Below, piece after piece: positions 23,205-31,585 of a DNA stretch of 36,055 nt (positions are counted from its first letter, which is position 1; each line of letters begins with the position of its first letter). The stretch is from NCBI GenBank assembly GCA_016294105.1, contig JAEDCN010000025.1, positions 1 through 36,055 of the forward strand, written 5' to 3'. The notes beneath the pieces were generated by a model, which saw only the letters and a list, made by a program, of their open reading frames with translations, searched no databases and was not told where the DNA came from. The position numbers and the translations under genes were made by a program. The DNA is from Treponema sp. Its GTDB lineage: Bacteria; Spirochaetota; Spirochaetia; Treponematales; Treponemataceae.

Positions 23205-24677
23205 CTATTGTAATCGCTCCAACAATTTTACTTCTTGTTCCCTCATTTTAGCTTTAAAGTGACTATACTCCTTTGCTTCAGGGATGGGGATACCATACAG
23301 CTGGAACGTTCCACCGTAACCTGCAAGCTTATAACACTGGTATTGCAATTCCTCTGTCTCTCCCGCCCACTGATATGGGTATAAAAAGCCTCCACAAGAA
23401 ATTTTCATAGTATGCATGTAGGAAATAATCTGATACAGGTCATCTCGAACAAGCCCCTGTTCTAGCCCTTTGTATTTTGCATCCAAAATCATTCCATTCT
23501 GCAAGCCACAGACAACATTTTCACGATAAAAATCAGGATAAATACGGCGGTAACATTTTGAAAAAGAGATTTTCTCGTTATCATCTTTTGAGTTGTTAAA
23601 AAGTGCAATTCCCCCCTTTCTATTCTTGTTTGTTGGATGGATGAATTGTTTTTCACCAAGTTTTGCATCACACAAAATCGTGGCCAAATATTCCTCCCAA
23701 AGCCACGCTCCATCAAAAAGAAGACCGTACAGGGAATTTCTACTTTCTTCATATCTTATAGCAGAATGATTCAAAATCATCAGGCAAAGTTTTTGCAAAT
23801 TCCTGTACTGGGTGTAATAGGGATGGTGCACTGGCCGAATATTTTCCTGCAGCACCTTCTGTCGTTTTTGCAGTGAATAAGTTTCGTTAGTGGCCATTTC
23901 TATTTGCTTTATCCCTTGGCGTATCTCCTCATCTAGAGATAAAATTCTTGGCCCTATTTCTTTCCTTCGAATACACTCAATGGTGTGACGAATCAACTGG
24001 GTCATGGAATTATCGTAGGAATATTCTCGACTACGGTAGGCCACGGTACCCTTGAACGGAAGATTTTGCCGAAGGTGGCGGGGAATGTTGACAGCTCCGC
24101 GGACAGCACTATCATTTTTTTCAAAGGTTTGATAGGAACGGAACACTCCCTGCCCCAAGGCTTTTTTCAGAAAATAGGGAAATAGCAGGTACAGGAAATC
24201 AAGTCCAGGAGATTGATTAAAGGAATAATCCAAGTTAAAAAGATTAATCTTAAAAACACGCTCCAAAAGATAATGCAGAAAAAAATCTTCTTTGGAATTA
24301 TCCGTAAAACGAGATCGAATCTCTAGCTGAGTTCCCCAGCTCCCCTTTCCAGAAAATCCTAGAAAGCCCATCACGTTTCCAGTCTTGATTTTAACCTCAT
24401 TTACATGAAGGAGGGAGTTCTCTTGATCATAGCAGGGGCTTCCCACCAGCTCACAAACTGAAAGCTCCCGAAGCCCATCATCATGGACTCCTAGACAGTG
24501 GGGAAAAACAAGGAGGTTCTCGCTTTCTTTACATAGCTCTCCAAGGGATTTCCCAGATACCTGCTGCAGATCTTGAAAGACATGGATAGCCTGCTCAGGA
24601 GGCGTGTCAGATTTCAATACAGCGGGAATTGGAGGCGGATTTGCAATGCTATTGTCGGTAAGGGTGATGTGAGCCAT
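23205..24677 (-). CDS. mcrC: McrC-like nuclease subunit of a McrBC type IV restriction system
   Basis: McrC supplies the cutting subunit of modification-dependent McrBC complexes, which cleave DNA carrying methylated or hydroxymethylated cytosine. The 490-residue protein has the long N-terminal McrC domain and a PD-(D/E)xK nuclease centre in 'RRIYPDFYREN' followed by 'MILDAKYKG' (PD...DxK with the final Lys). The N-terminal extension (residues 1-90) is longer than in E. coli McrC. It starts 9 nt after the mcrB stop, so the two are translated from one mRNA. A modified-cytosine target is inferred from the family only. Confidence 0.9.
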   Translation of the reverse strand: MAHITLTDNSIANPPPIPAVLKSDTPPEQAIHVFQDLQQVSGKSLGELCKESENLLVFPHCLGVHDDGLRELSVCELVGSPCYDQENSLLHVNEVKIKTGNVMGFLGFSGKGSWGTQLEIRSRFTDNSKEDFFLHYLLERVFKINLFNLDYSFNQSPGLDFLYLLFPYFLKKALGQGVFRSYQTFEKNDSAVRGAVNIPRHLRQNLPFKGTVAYRSREYSYDNSMTQLIRHTIECIRRKEIGPRILSLDEEIRQGIKQIEMATNETYSLQKRQKVLQENIRPVHHPYYTQYRNLQKLCLMILNHSAIRYEESRNSLYGLLFDGAWLWEEYLATILCDAKLGEKQFIHPTNKNRKGGIALFNNSKDDNEKISFSKCYRRIYPDFYRENVVCGLQNGMILDAKYKGLEQGLVRDDLYQIISYMHTMKISCGGFLYPYQWAGETEELQYQCYKLAGYGGTFQLYGIPIPEAKEYSHFKAKMREQEVKLLERLQ

Positions 24678-24686
24678 AGAGAGTGG

Positions 24687-26750
24687 TTATTGCTCCTGAT
24701 TTGAATGAAAATATACTTTGTCCAGTCTCTCCCCCTCCCCAAAATAAGCCTTTTCTAGAATCTCCATTCCAGTCGCTTCATTTCCTGAGCCACGAAGATA
24801 TTCACGTAACAAACCCTTCAAGTGGTATTCCCATAATTTCTCAAAGTCCCCGCCATATTCTTTTAACTTCAAAAAATAGCTTGCACCGATGTGATAGGCT
24901 TCATTCAGCCCACTAATTTTGCTGATAGCCTCGTTCAATCGATTCATCCGTTTCTTTGCCTCTTGGGCAAGGCCATCAGGAAGTCCCCGTGTCTGTCCCT
25001 TCTCATCTAGTTTTTCATCCAGCATATCCTGAGTGTCTTTGGCCTCCACCTCTGCCCAGGCAAAGCGGCGGCGGAAGGCAAAGTCCATGGACTCCACGCT
25101 GCGGTCGATGTCGTTCATGGTGCCGATGATGTACACGTTCTCCGGCACGAAGAAATGGCCATAGTCGTTTTCATCAATAATATTCAATGCGTTATCAAAC
25201 GCATTACCATCAGCTTCAAGATTGGCATACTGCGTGCGAATTGCAGTGATTGTCTTTTGTCCCGATTTTATCTCCTCAATATCTTTTGCTGTTACTCTAT
25301 AGCCTGGATCTACCGAATAAAACAGCTCTCCAAAGATCTTTGCTACCTCACCACGGTTTATTTCATCGATGATAAAAACAAAAGATTTTATTTTATTATT
25401 TGAGAGATTTTTATTTGGATTATATTCACTTAAACCAAACTTTTTCATATAATCAGCAACTTCCTTCATATATTTTTGAAAATAACCAGAAGGTCTTGCT
25501 TTTATTCCCCTCCAAGCGTCAAATACATTTTGTTTAGTAATAGTAAATGTATACTTTGACTGTGTATCCTTAGATGAATATTTTAGAGAACCAGTTGATG
25601 ATAAACTATATTCCCAAATTCCGATTTTTGTTAATTTTCCATCGGCAATATTTTCTCTAACCTCATTTGTCAAACAATTCCACGCTGTGTCAAAGGAATT
25701 GATATCAGTATCAATCATTGTTTGGTTTTCCAAGTTCTGCAATGCCCTCCCGCAAAATTCCTTGAAAACGCCATCTTTCCGCTCAAATCCAATCTGTCCG
25801 CTGCCACTTTCATCTTGTACAGGCCGCAAGCCTTCCACAAAGTCGGTGTAGTCGTAGCTGGGATGGAACTGGACAAAGCCGATTTCATCTGGAGTGCAGC
25901 CCATGGCTTCTGCAATCTGCTTTGCAAGGTAGGTCTTTCCCGTTCCCGGCGCACCGGTGAGGATGAGGTTGTGAGTATTTTTCAAAAGTTTTGTGTACTT
26001 GTCCAACAACGTGTTGTCTTGAGTCATTGTGGGGTCTCCTGTAGAAATTGCATCTTTTTTCCACGCATTGAAGGAAATTTCAGGAAATGATTTTTCTTTT
26101 ATCTCATTATTTTCAATTTTTGATTTTATCTTTTTGATAAGGTTTAAATAATTTTCAGCAGTGAGATTTTTTTCGTCAAAAACTTCAATGCCAATTTTTG
26201 CCAAATATTCACGACTATTTGTATCAAGCGGAATAAAATCATGAGGACGAATCCAGAATAATGCCATTGTAAGGTTCCATTTTATTCCTCGTTGTTTTAT
26301 TACCGTATCAAATGAATGAGCAAAGTCATTACTCTGTTCTTCTGACAAAATAGAAGAGAATAAATTCCAAATAGGTTGAATTCCAGTCTGAATATCTTCT
26401 CTCCAAACAAAAACAGACATTTTTGGATTCATTAATGGAATGCTATCGAAGTCATCAGGAGTTCTTGCTGTTAATTTGAGTTTTTCTCTAAAATATTTAC
26501 AGATTTCTTTTCTTCGTTCTTCTGTAGAGGTTCTATTAAAAATAGAAAATACAGAGAATGGATCTATATCAGGATAATCATTTCCACCATTATCCTTGAT
26601 ATAATTAATAAATTGTCTATCCATTCCATAAACTATTTTTATTAATTCATCTCTATTGTCTTTATATTCCAGCAATTTTTCTGCCATTTCCATGTAAAAT
26701 GGGATCCAGGTAAATGAGTGATTTCCCTCAAAATCATGTGGATTTGTCAT
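24687..26750 (-). CDS. mcrB: McrB-like AAA+ GTPase subunit
   Basis: A 687-residue AAA_5 motor. Walker A is GAPGTGKT at residues 266-273. The McrB-type sequence 'DYTDFVEGLRP' follows. Walker B/DEINRG is near 460, and the GTP-specific signature MNDIDRS is near 545, which in E. coli McrB (MNTADRS) defines nucleotide choice. Residues 1-240 are a target-recognition region unlike E. coli McrB's DUF3578 domain, so the recognised modification may differ. GGAGG lies about 10 nt before the ATG. The DNA for the N-terminal half and the central insert is clearly more AT-rich than neighbouring genes, consistent with horizontal gain of the mcrBC pair. Confidence 0.9.
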   Translation of the reverse strand: MTNPHDFEGNHSFTWIPFYMEMAEKLLEYKDNRDELIKIVYGMDRQFINYIKDNGGNDYPDIDPFSVFSIFNRTSTEERRKEICKYFREKLKLTARTPDDFDSIPLMNPKMSVFVWREDIQTGIQPIWNLFSSILSEEQSNDFAHSFDTVIKQRGIKWNLTMALFWIRPHDFIPLDTNSREYLAKIGIEVFDEKNLTAENYLNLIKKIKSKIENNEIKEKSFPEISFNAWKKDAISTGDPTMTQDNTLLDKYTKLLKNTHNLILTGAPGTGKTYLAKQIAEAMGCTPDEIGFVQFHPSYDYTDFVEGLRPVQDESGSGQIGFERKDGVFKEFCGRALQNLENQTMIDTDINSFDTAWNCLTNEVRENIADGKLTKIGIWEYSLSSTGSLKYSSKDTQSKYTFTITKQNVFDAWRGIKARPSGYFQKYMKEVADYMKKFGLSEYNPNKNLSNNKIKSFVFIIDEINRGEVAKIFGELFYSVDPGYRVTAKDIEEIKSGQKTITAIRTQYANLEADGNAFDNALNIIDENDYGHFFVPENVYIIGTMNDIDRSVESMDFAFRRRFAWAEVEAKDTQDMLDEKLDEKGQTRGLPDGLAQEAKKRMNRLNEAISKISGLNEAYHIGASYFLKLKEYGGDFEKLWEYHLKGLLREYLRGSGNEATGMEILEKAYFGEGERLDKVYFHSNQEQ

Positions 26751-26841
26751 GTGTAATTCCCTCCATTGCTTGCACTAATTCCTCCCCTCCATTTTACCCC
26801 ATTCCCTGTCCCATAGAATGACACAGGGAATGAAGCTTTAC

Positions 26842-27144
26842 CTACAGCTCAAAATCCAAGCAGGCTCGGCTGGCGGTAAAGGGGCGCACCCTGCTGTCCG
26901 CCACCGCCACGTGCTCCGGGTGGCTGGCATAACCTGAGAGTGCCTCTGGAGAGTCAAAGGTGGAGTCTAGCATCAAGTCCGCAGTGGAAGTTTCCAGTCG
27001 TCCGCCAGCATGAACTTTAATATCCACCAAACCAGGAATCTTGCCCTGCAAGCCCTCCAATCCCTCCTTAATGCCAGCTTTTACCCTTTCCTTTTCTTCT
27101 TGGCTCATGTCTTTCAAGGTCCACAAAATAATGTGCTTTACCAT
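26842..27144 (-). CDS. Dabb-domain (stress-responsive A/B barrel) protein
   Basis: A 100-residue protein beginning 'MVKHIILWTLKDMSQEEKE', the usual opening of Dabb ferredoxin-like barrel dimers. It has the internal 'IPGLVDIKVHAGG' strand and the 'YASHPEHVAV' segment that give the family its H-P-x-H motif. Such proteins are small dimers with varied or unknown roles. GGAGG lies 5 nt before the ATG. Its promoter region (27154-27197) is nearly identical to the one in front of the CdiA-like nuclease gene at 27765. A palindrome, ATTCCCTGT/ACAGGGAAT near 26800-26831, lies between its stop and mcrB but has no T tract. Confidence 0.88.
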   Translation of the reverse strand: MVKHIILWTLKDMSQEEKERVKAGIKEGLEGLQGKIPGLVDIKVHAGGRLETSTADLMLDSTFDSPEALSGYASHPEHVAVADSRVRPFTASRACLDFEL

Positions 27145-27153
27145 AAATCCTCC

Positions 27154-27197
27154 AAAATCAATATCTTATTCTACCACATTTTTTCACTTTTATTTGA
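27154..27197 (-). repeat. Promoter-region repeat, copy 1 (before Dabb gene)
   Basis: 44 bp that match 27782-27826 with two substitutions and one extra T. On the minus strand it carries an extended -10 element, TGG-TAGAAT (27176-27168), and ends just before the ribosome-binding site. Both copies occupy the same position relative to the following gene. Confidence 0.8.
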
Positions 27198-27222
27198 CAT
27201 CCCATTGTGGATGTGTTATATT
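27194..27222 (+). promoter_or_regulatory. Sigma-70 promoter of the candidate sRNA
   Basis: TTGACA (27194-27199), a 17-nt spacer and TATATT (27217-27222) are close to consensus on the plus strand. No plus-strand gene follows, only a 68-nt stretch that ends in a terminator. The -35 box overlaps the end of the promoter-region repeat of the opposite strand. Confidence 0.65.
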
Positions 27223-27228
27223 TTCATT

Positions 27229-27296
27229 GTCCGAGTTCTGGTTTTCCAGCCTGGGGCAACGGAAGGGCACTGATTCGTCGGTGCCTTATTTATTTT
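27229..27296 (+). ncRNA. Candidate small RNA with UUCG-loop terminator
   Basis: A near-consensus plus-strand promoter predicts a start near 27229. About 37 nt later the terminator GGCACTGA-TTCG-TCGGTGCC (27266-27285) forms an 8-bp stem with a stable UUCG loop and is followed by TTATTTATTTT. A small hairpin CTGG-TTTT-CCAG (27239-27250) lies in the body. No convincing start codon with ribosome site is present. It sits between two minus-strand genes, so it is not a leader of a nearby plus-strand gene. I recognise no known sRNA family. Confidence 0.5.
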
Positions 27297-27303
27297 AAAT
27301 CAA

Positions 27304-27765
27304 TCATTTTCCAACAATACATTTTTTTTCATGCGTTAAATAACAGTACACAAGTCCTGCATTCTCTTTTTGCAGAAGAACACCTCGTAAAATTTGTCTA
27401 ATTCTTTTAACTGTAATTTCAGAATCTATTTTCAGATAAACATTGACTCCTTGTCTGAGAGCTTCACGAAATCTATGGGACAAAGCATTTTCTCCTCCAG
27501 AAATATTTTTAAATTCTGTCAAAAAACCATCCATTACTGAATCTGGATTCTTTTTTTTAATTTTTTTTTCAGGTAAAAGAAAGACAACGTGGGAATTATC
27601 ACTTGCAATTTTAGCCATCAAAAGTTCTTTTTTAAATACCTTTTCCTGTTCCCTATTTATGGGATTTCTTCCGTGAGCAATATAAACATTTTTATAAACT
27701 TCAATCCATATTTCATCAGGAAACAGTTCTTCAGCCACTTGTTTACTTATATCCAATAGATTCAA
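27304..27765 (-). CDS. Orphan CdiA-CT/polymorphic-toxin-like nuclease domain protein
   Basis: A 153-residue stand-alone protein. The C-terminal part ('HVVFLLPE', then NPDSVMDG, then LTEFKNISGG, then 'ALRQGVNVYLKID') follows the pattern of CdiA C-terminal tRNase-type domains found at the ends of contact-dependent toxins and phage MuF proteins. D and E-x-K in 'MDGFLTEFK' would be the PD-(D/E)xK-like active site. No secretion domain or signal is attached, and no immunity gene is adjacent, so toxicity is unproven. I chose a TTG start at 27765 because AGGGAGGAG lies 6-7 nt upstream; the frame is open upstream to 27789, but a start there would place the ribosome site inside the gene. Confidence 0.6.
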   Translation of the reverse strand: MNLLDISKQVAEELFPDEIWIEVYKNVYIAHGRNPINREQEKVFKKELLMAKIASDNSHVVFLLPEKKIKKKNPDSVMDGFLTEFKNISGGENALSHRFREALRQGVNVYLKIDSEITVKRIRQILRGVLLQKENAGLVYCYLTHEKKCIVGK

Positions 27766-27781
27766 AGAAAACTCCTCCCTT

Positions 27782-27826
27782 AAAATCAATATCTCATTCT
27801 ACCATATTTTTTTCACTTTTATTTGA
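27782..27826 (-). repeat. Promoter-region repeat, copy 2 (before nuclease-like gene)
   Basis: 45 bp nearly identical to 27154-27197, again with TGG-TAGAAT on the minus strand placed upstream of a strong ribosome site. The two small genes therefore appear to share one promoter sequence. Confidence 0.8.
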
Positions 27827-27888
27827 TGAAATAAGACAAATTCTTTTCTTTCAACCCTATAATAATAAGGGGAAGAAAAGTCCCCTTC

Positions 27889-27917
27889 TTTACGGTTACA
27901 GGAATTTGGGGTATACT
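27889..27917 (+). promoter_or_regulatory. Promoter of the pdp-recJ operon
   Basis: TTTACG (27889-27894), a 17-nt spacer and TATACT (27912-27917) lie 32 nt before the ATG. A second -10-like TATAAT is at 27925-27930. A hairpin AAGGGGA/TCCCCTT (27868-27887) precedes the -35 box. Confidence 0.6.
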
Positions 27918-27948
27918 GAACTAGTATAATCTTATTTGGGAGGAAGCT

Positions 27949-29331
27949 ATGGCTTTGCGTGCTGTTGACATAATCATGAAAAAGCGGGGAAATCCCTTGG
28001 AGAGTCAGGGGCAGGAACTGAACCAGCAGGAGCTGGAATTTCTTATCAAGGGCTATGTAGAAGGAAGCATTCCCGACTACCAGATTTCCGCTTGGCTTAT
28101 GGCCGTGTACTTTAACGGTATGAGCTTTGCAGAAACAGCCAACCTCACCAGTATCATGCTTCATTCTGGCCAGGTAATGAACCACCACAACACAGGGATT
28201 CCTAATCTTGTAGGTCCCTTTGTAGACAAGCACTCCACTGGCGGCGTGGGAGACAAGCTTTCCCTTCCCCTAGCCCCCATCGTAGCAGCCTGCGGACAGC
28301 TAGACTCCCGTTTTCAAGTGCAGGTTCCCATGATGAGCGGTCGTGCCCTCGGTCACACTGGCGGCACCCTAGACAAGCTTGAATCCATCGAAGGCTACCG
28401 AGTCGGCTTACAGGTGGAAGAATTCCAAAAGCTTATTGCCCGCACAGGCTTTGCCATGACTGGCCAGACAAAGGATGTGGTTCCTGCTGACCGCCTCCTT
28501 TATGCCCTGCGAGATGTTACTGCCACTGTGGAATCCATTCCCCTCATTACCGCCAGCATCCTTTCCAAGAAGGTGGCAGAGGGCTCCGATGGCCTCGTGT
28601 TCGACGTAAAATATGGCTCTGGGGCCTTCATGAAAACAAAGGAAGATGCCCAATCCCTGGCAGAAAGCCTTGTGGGCACTGCAAAGGCCATGGGCAAGAA
28701 GGCCACAGCCCTTATTACCAACATGGAATCCCCCTTGGGCAAGAAAATTGGTAATTTCTTGGAAATTGAAGAAACCATCGAATGTCTCCAAGGTACCGGT
28801 CCTGCCGATGTTATGGACTTGACCTATGCCTTGGCGGTGGAAATGCTCATACTAGCACAGGAACTGAACCCGTCAGTTACCAATCCAGCCACCAAAGAAG
28901 AAGCTCTGGCAGCCTGTAAGGCAGTTGTTGCCTCTGGCAAAGCCCTTCAGGTGTTCCTGCAAAATGTACAGGATCAAGGTGGCAACCCAGAAAAACTTAT
29001 GGAGCAGGTGGGAAAACGACGGAGCCCCTTCTCCACCCAAGTTTATGCCACTCAGGAAGGCTACCTAAATCTCCATGCTTTTAAGCTAGGCTTGGCAGGA
29101 GTTCATCTCGGAGTTGGTCGCAACAAAACAGAGGATGACGTTTGCCCCGATGCTGGCATGATTCTTCACAAGGTTCAGGGAGAAAAGGTGGCTGCTGGAG
29201 ACCTGATTATGGAAGTATTTGGTAAAGACCAAGAGTCCTTAGAGCCAGCCCTTGCCTTGATTCACCAGGCAATTACCTATTCGGCCAGCCCTACTACCAG
29301 CCAACCATTAATTTATAAGGAAATTCATTAA
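27949..29331 (+). CDS. Pyrimidine-nucleoside (thymidine/uridine) phosphorylase
   Basis: Splits thymidine, deoxyuridine or uridine with phosphate to the base and (deoxy)ribose-1-phosphate, feeding nucleoside salvage. The 460-residue protein starts with the family's helical domain (MALRAVDIIMKKRG). The phosphate and substrate loop KHSTGGVGDKLSL (about 94-106) is intact. 'VPMMSGRALGHTGGTLDKLE' is the class signature, and 'FDVKYGSGAFM' follows. The C-terminal domain is slightly longer than B. subtilis Pdp (433). Pdp versus DeoA specificity cannot be told by eye. GGGAGG lies 6 nt before the ATG. recJ starts one base after its stop. Confidence 0.92.
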   Translation: MALRAVDIIMKKRGNPLESQGQELNQQELEFLIKGYVEGSIPDYQISAWLMAVYFNGMSFAETANLTSIMLHSGQVMNHHNTGIPNLVGPFVDKHSTGGVGDKLSLPLAPIVAACGQLDSRFQVQVPMMSGRALGHTGGTLDKLESIEGYRVGLQVEEFQKLIARTGFAMTGQTKDVVPADRLLYALRDVTATVESIPLITASILSKKVAEGSDGLVFDVKYGSGAFMKTKEDAQSLAESLVGTAKAMGKKATALITNMESPLGKKIGNFLEIEETIECLQGTGPADVMDLTYALAVEMLILAQELNPSVTNPATKEEALAACKAVVASGKALQVFLQNVQDQGGNPEKLMEQVGKRRSPFSTQVYATQEGYLNLHAFKLGLAGVHLGVGRNKTEDDVCPDAGMILHKVQGEKVAAGDLIMEVFGKDQESLEPALALIHQAITYSASPTTSQPLIYKEIH

Positions 29332-29332
29332 A

Positions 29333-31462
29333 ATGATTTGCACAAAAAAAGAAATTGCTCCAGAAATGGTGAGGGAAATCTGCACAAGATTTTCCTGTGA
29401 TGCCCTCACCGCTTCTATCTTCGCTCGCAGGAACGTCACCACAGGGCCCGACATCCAGTATTTCTTGGAGGATGATTTACGGTATCTCCACAGTCCCTTT
29501 CTTCTTTCAGGAATGGAAGATGCAGTAGATAGAATCCTTGCTGCCCGAGAAGAGGGAGAGCGAGTGCTGATTTTTGGAGACCGAGATGTAGACGGCATTA
29601 CCAGTACCACCGTCCTGTACCGCTGTCTCAAGGACATGGGCATTGAAGTTAGCTGGCGTATTCCCAGTGGAGAGGACACCTATGGACTTTCCCTCAAGGC
29701 GGTGGAAGAATTTGCTGCCAACTATGGTTCCCTGATTATCACCGTGGACTGTGGAATTTCCAATAATGTGGAAATTGACCGAGCGGTGGAGCTAGGTATC
29801 GATGTAATTATTACAGACCACCACAATCCCCCAGAAAATCTTCCCAACGCCACCATCATCATTGATCCCAAGTTGCCAGAAGATGAGTATCCCTTTCCCT
29901 TCATTTCTGGCTGTGCGGTGGCCTTTAAGCTAGCCTCAGCATTGCGCTTTGCCCAAAACGAGCTGTACAAGCAGGAGCTTTGTCTTTTAGATGTGCGACC
30001 AGTAAACGAGGCTTACATCATCGACTGCATCAAGATGGTAAACATGACAGAACGGGCACGACTTTCAGAAATCATCACTCCTGGCATGGTTCGTATTGAA
30101 GATACCCGCCTCATGCAGTTCCTTCGTGGTCAGCAAATTCTCGTGTGGGATGCTGATTTGCAAAAAAAACAGCTGGCAAAAATCTTTGGTAATGGAATTG
30201 AGTTCAACATGATGGACTTACGGCCAGAAATCGCAACGGAAATCCCTTCTGTTCGTACCGCCAGTCTCCTTCGCATAAAGGAAAGTTCAAAGCTGCTTCG
30301 CTATCGGGAGGGAAATCAGTCTGAGATGGATGGATTTTTCAACATCTTCATCACCTACATCCAGAAAAAGACAGCCACCCCAGACAACCAAAAAAAGACC
30401 CAGGCCGACTTGCAGCTGGTGATGCTGGCCGCCTTGGCAGATATTATGCCCCTCCACAATGAAAACCGAATCTTGGTGCGGCAGGGGCTGGCAGCCTTAA
30501 ACGGCGGCGAGGTTATTCCCGGCCTACGGGAGCTTTTAGCCAGACTGAACATGCTGGGAAAACGAATCACCAGCACGGATATTTCCTGGAACGTGGTTCC
30601 CGTGTTGAATGCCGCTGGTCGTCTTGGTCGTTCTGAATTGGCGGTGGAGCTTTTCCTTTCAGAAACAAGTCAGCAGCGGGACACCATTGCAGAGCAAATC
30701 ATCCAGCTGAACAAGGATCGCCGCCAGCTGGGAACAGATGCCTGGGGCTACGTGGAAAAGCAGGCCTACGAAAGCTTTGAAAACTACAATAAGAAGCTGG
30801 TGGTGGTGGTGGAACCTCGTATCCATCGGGGGATTTCTGGTATTTTGGCCGCCCAGCTGGTAAAGGTGTTTGAAGTGCCCTCCATTGCCATCACCATTTT
30901 GGAGGATGGAACTGCGGTGGGTTCAGTGCGTTCCACCAGAGGCTTTGACGTAACACCCATGCTGGACAGCTGCGGAGAGCTTTTCCTTAATCACGGCGGC
31001 CACAACTATGCCGCTGGCTTCAGCCTGAACAAAGAGAACCTTGATGCCCTGTTGCAGCATTTCCTTGAATACACCGCCGTCATTGAGCTGGAAGACAATC
31101 AGGATTCCACCCTCCAAACCGATGCGGAGATTCCCCACGACTATCTCACCCCCAACCTGCTAAAAACCATCGACTTGTTCGAGCCCTATGGCGAGGGAAA
31201 TCCCCAGCTATTGTTCTTTAGCCGCAAACTGAAGATTGTGGGAGCAGACATTATCGGCAAGGGAGAAAAGAAGCACCTGAAGCTGGTGCTGGCAGGAGGA
31301 AAACACAAGTGGCCCGCCCTGTTCTGGAATGAAGCTGAACGGTTAGGCAGGGATTTTGCTTTAGGAGACACCATCGATGTGGTGTATCGCTTGGAACGGA
31401 ACCTGTTCAACGGCATGGAAACAGCCCAAATGATTGTTCAGGAAGTGGAAAGGTCAAAATAA
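29333..31462 (+). CDS. recJ: Single-strand DNA exonuclease RecJ with large insertion
   Basis: RecJ digests 5' single-strand ends in recombination, mismatch and base-excision repair. DHH motifs are intact: GDRDVDG (D83, D85, D87), VDCG (about 138-141) and TDHH (D162-H164). DHHA1 carries 'HRGISGILAAQLV' and the GGHNYAAGF motif, and an OB-like C-terminal domain follows. The 709-residue length exceeds the usual 570. The extra sequence, about residues 205-360, interrupts the DHH domain between 'CAVAFKLASAL' and 'LAALADIMPL'. The gene starts one base after the phosphorylase stop and has only a distant AGGA, so translation is likely coupled. Confidence 0.93.
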   Translation: MICTKKEIAPEMVREICTRFSCDALTASIFARRNVTTGPDIQYFLEDDLRYLHSPFLLSGMEDAVDRILAAREEGERVLIFGDRDVDGITSTTVLYRCLKDMGIEVSWRIPSGEDTYGLSLKAVEEFAANYGSLIITVDCGISNNVEIDRAVELGIDVIITDHHNPPENLPNATIIIDPKLPEDEYPFPFISGCAVAFKLASALRFAQNELYKQELCLLDVRPVNEAYIIDCIKMVNMTERARLSEIITPGMVRIEDTRLMQFLRGQQILVWDADLQKKQLAKIFGNGIEFNMMDLRPEIATEIPSVRTASLLRIKESSKLLRYREGNQSEMDGFFNIFITYIQKKTATPDNQKKTQADLQLVMLAALADIMPLHNENRILVRQGLAALNGGEVIPGLRELLARLNMLGKRITSTDISWNVVPVLNAAGRLGRSELAVELFLSETSQQRDTIAEQIIQLNKDRRQLGTDAWGYVEKQAYESFENYNKKLVVVVEPRIHRGISGILAAQLVKVFEVPSIAITILEDGTAVGSVRSTRGFDVTPMLDSCGELFLNHGGHNYAAGFSLNKENLDALLQHFLEYTAVIELEDNQDSTLQTDAEIPHDYLTPNLLKTIDLFEPYGEGNPQLLFFSRKLKIVGADIIGKGEKKHLKLVLAGGKHKWPALFWNEAERLGRDFALGDTIDVVYRLERNLFNGMETAQMIVQEVERSK

Positions 31463-31466
31463 TTCG

Positions 31467-31493
31467 TGGCACTGGATCTTGGCTCCAGTGCCA
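31467..31493. other. Perfect hairpin after recJ without T tract
   Basis: TGGCACTGGA (31467-31476) pairs perfectly with TCCAGTGCCA (31484-31493) across a 7-nt loop, five bases after the recJ stop. No U tract follows, so it may protect the mRNA 3' end or assist the terminator at 31555. Confidence 0.5.
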
Positions 31494-31554
31494 ATCCACA
31501 CTGAAGATAAAACTACAACAAGTTTTTCGTTTCTGAATTCTTCGTTTAAAACAA

Positions 31555-31585
31555 AATAACCACCTAGGCAGGTGGTTATTTTTTT
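31555..31585. terminator. Bidirectional terminator between recJ and ssrA
   Basis: AATAACCACCT (31555-31565) pairs with AGGTGGTTATT (31570-31580), loop AGGC. T runs follow on both strands (31579-31585 on plus; TTATTTTGTTTT on minus). It sits directly at the 3' end of tmRNA. Confidence 0.88.

Noticed and set aside
27207..27401. 64-codon plus-strand frame over the sRNA
   Set aside because: It crosses the terminator and runs antisense into the nuclease-like gene, with no ribosome-binding site.
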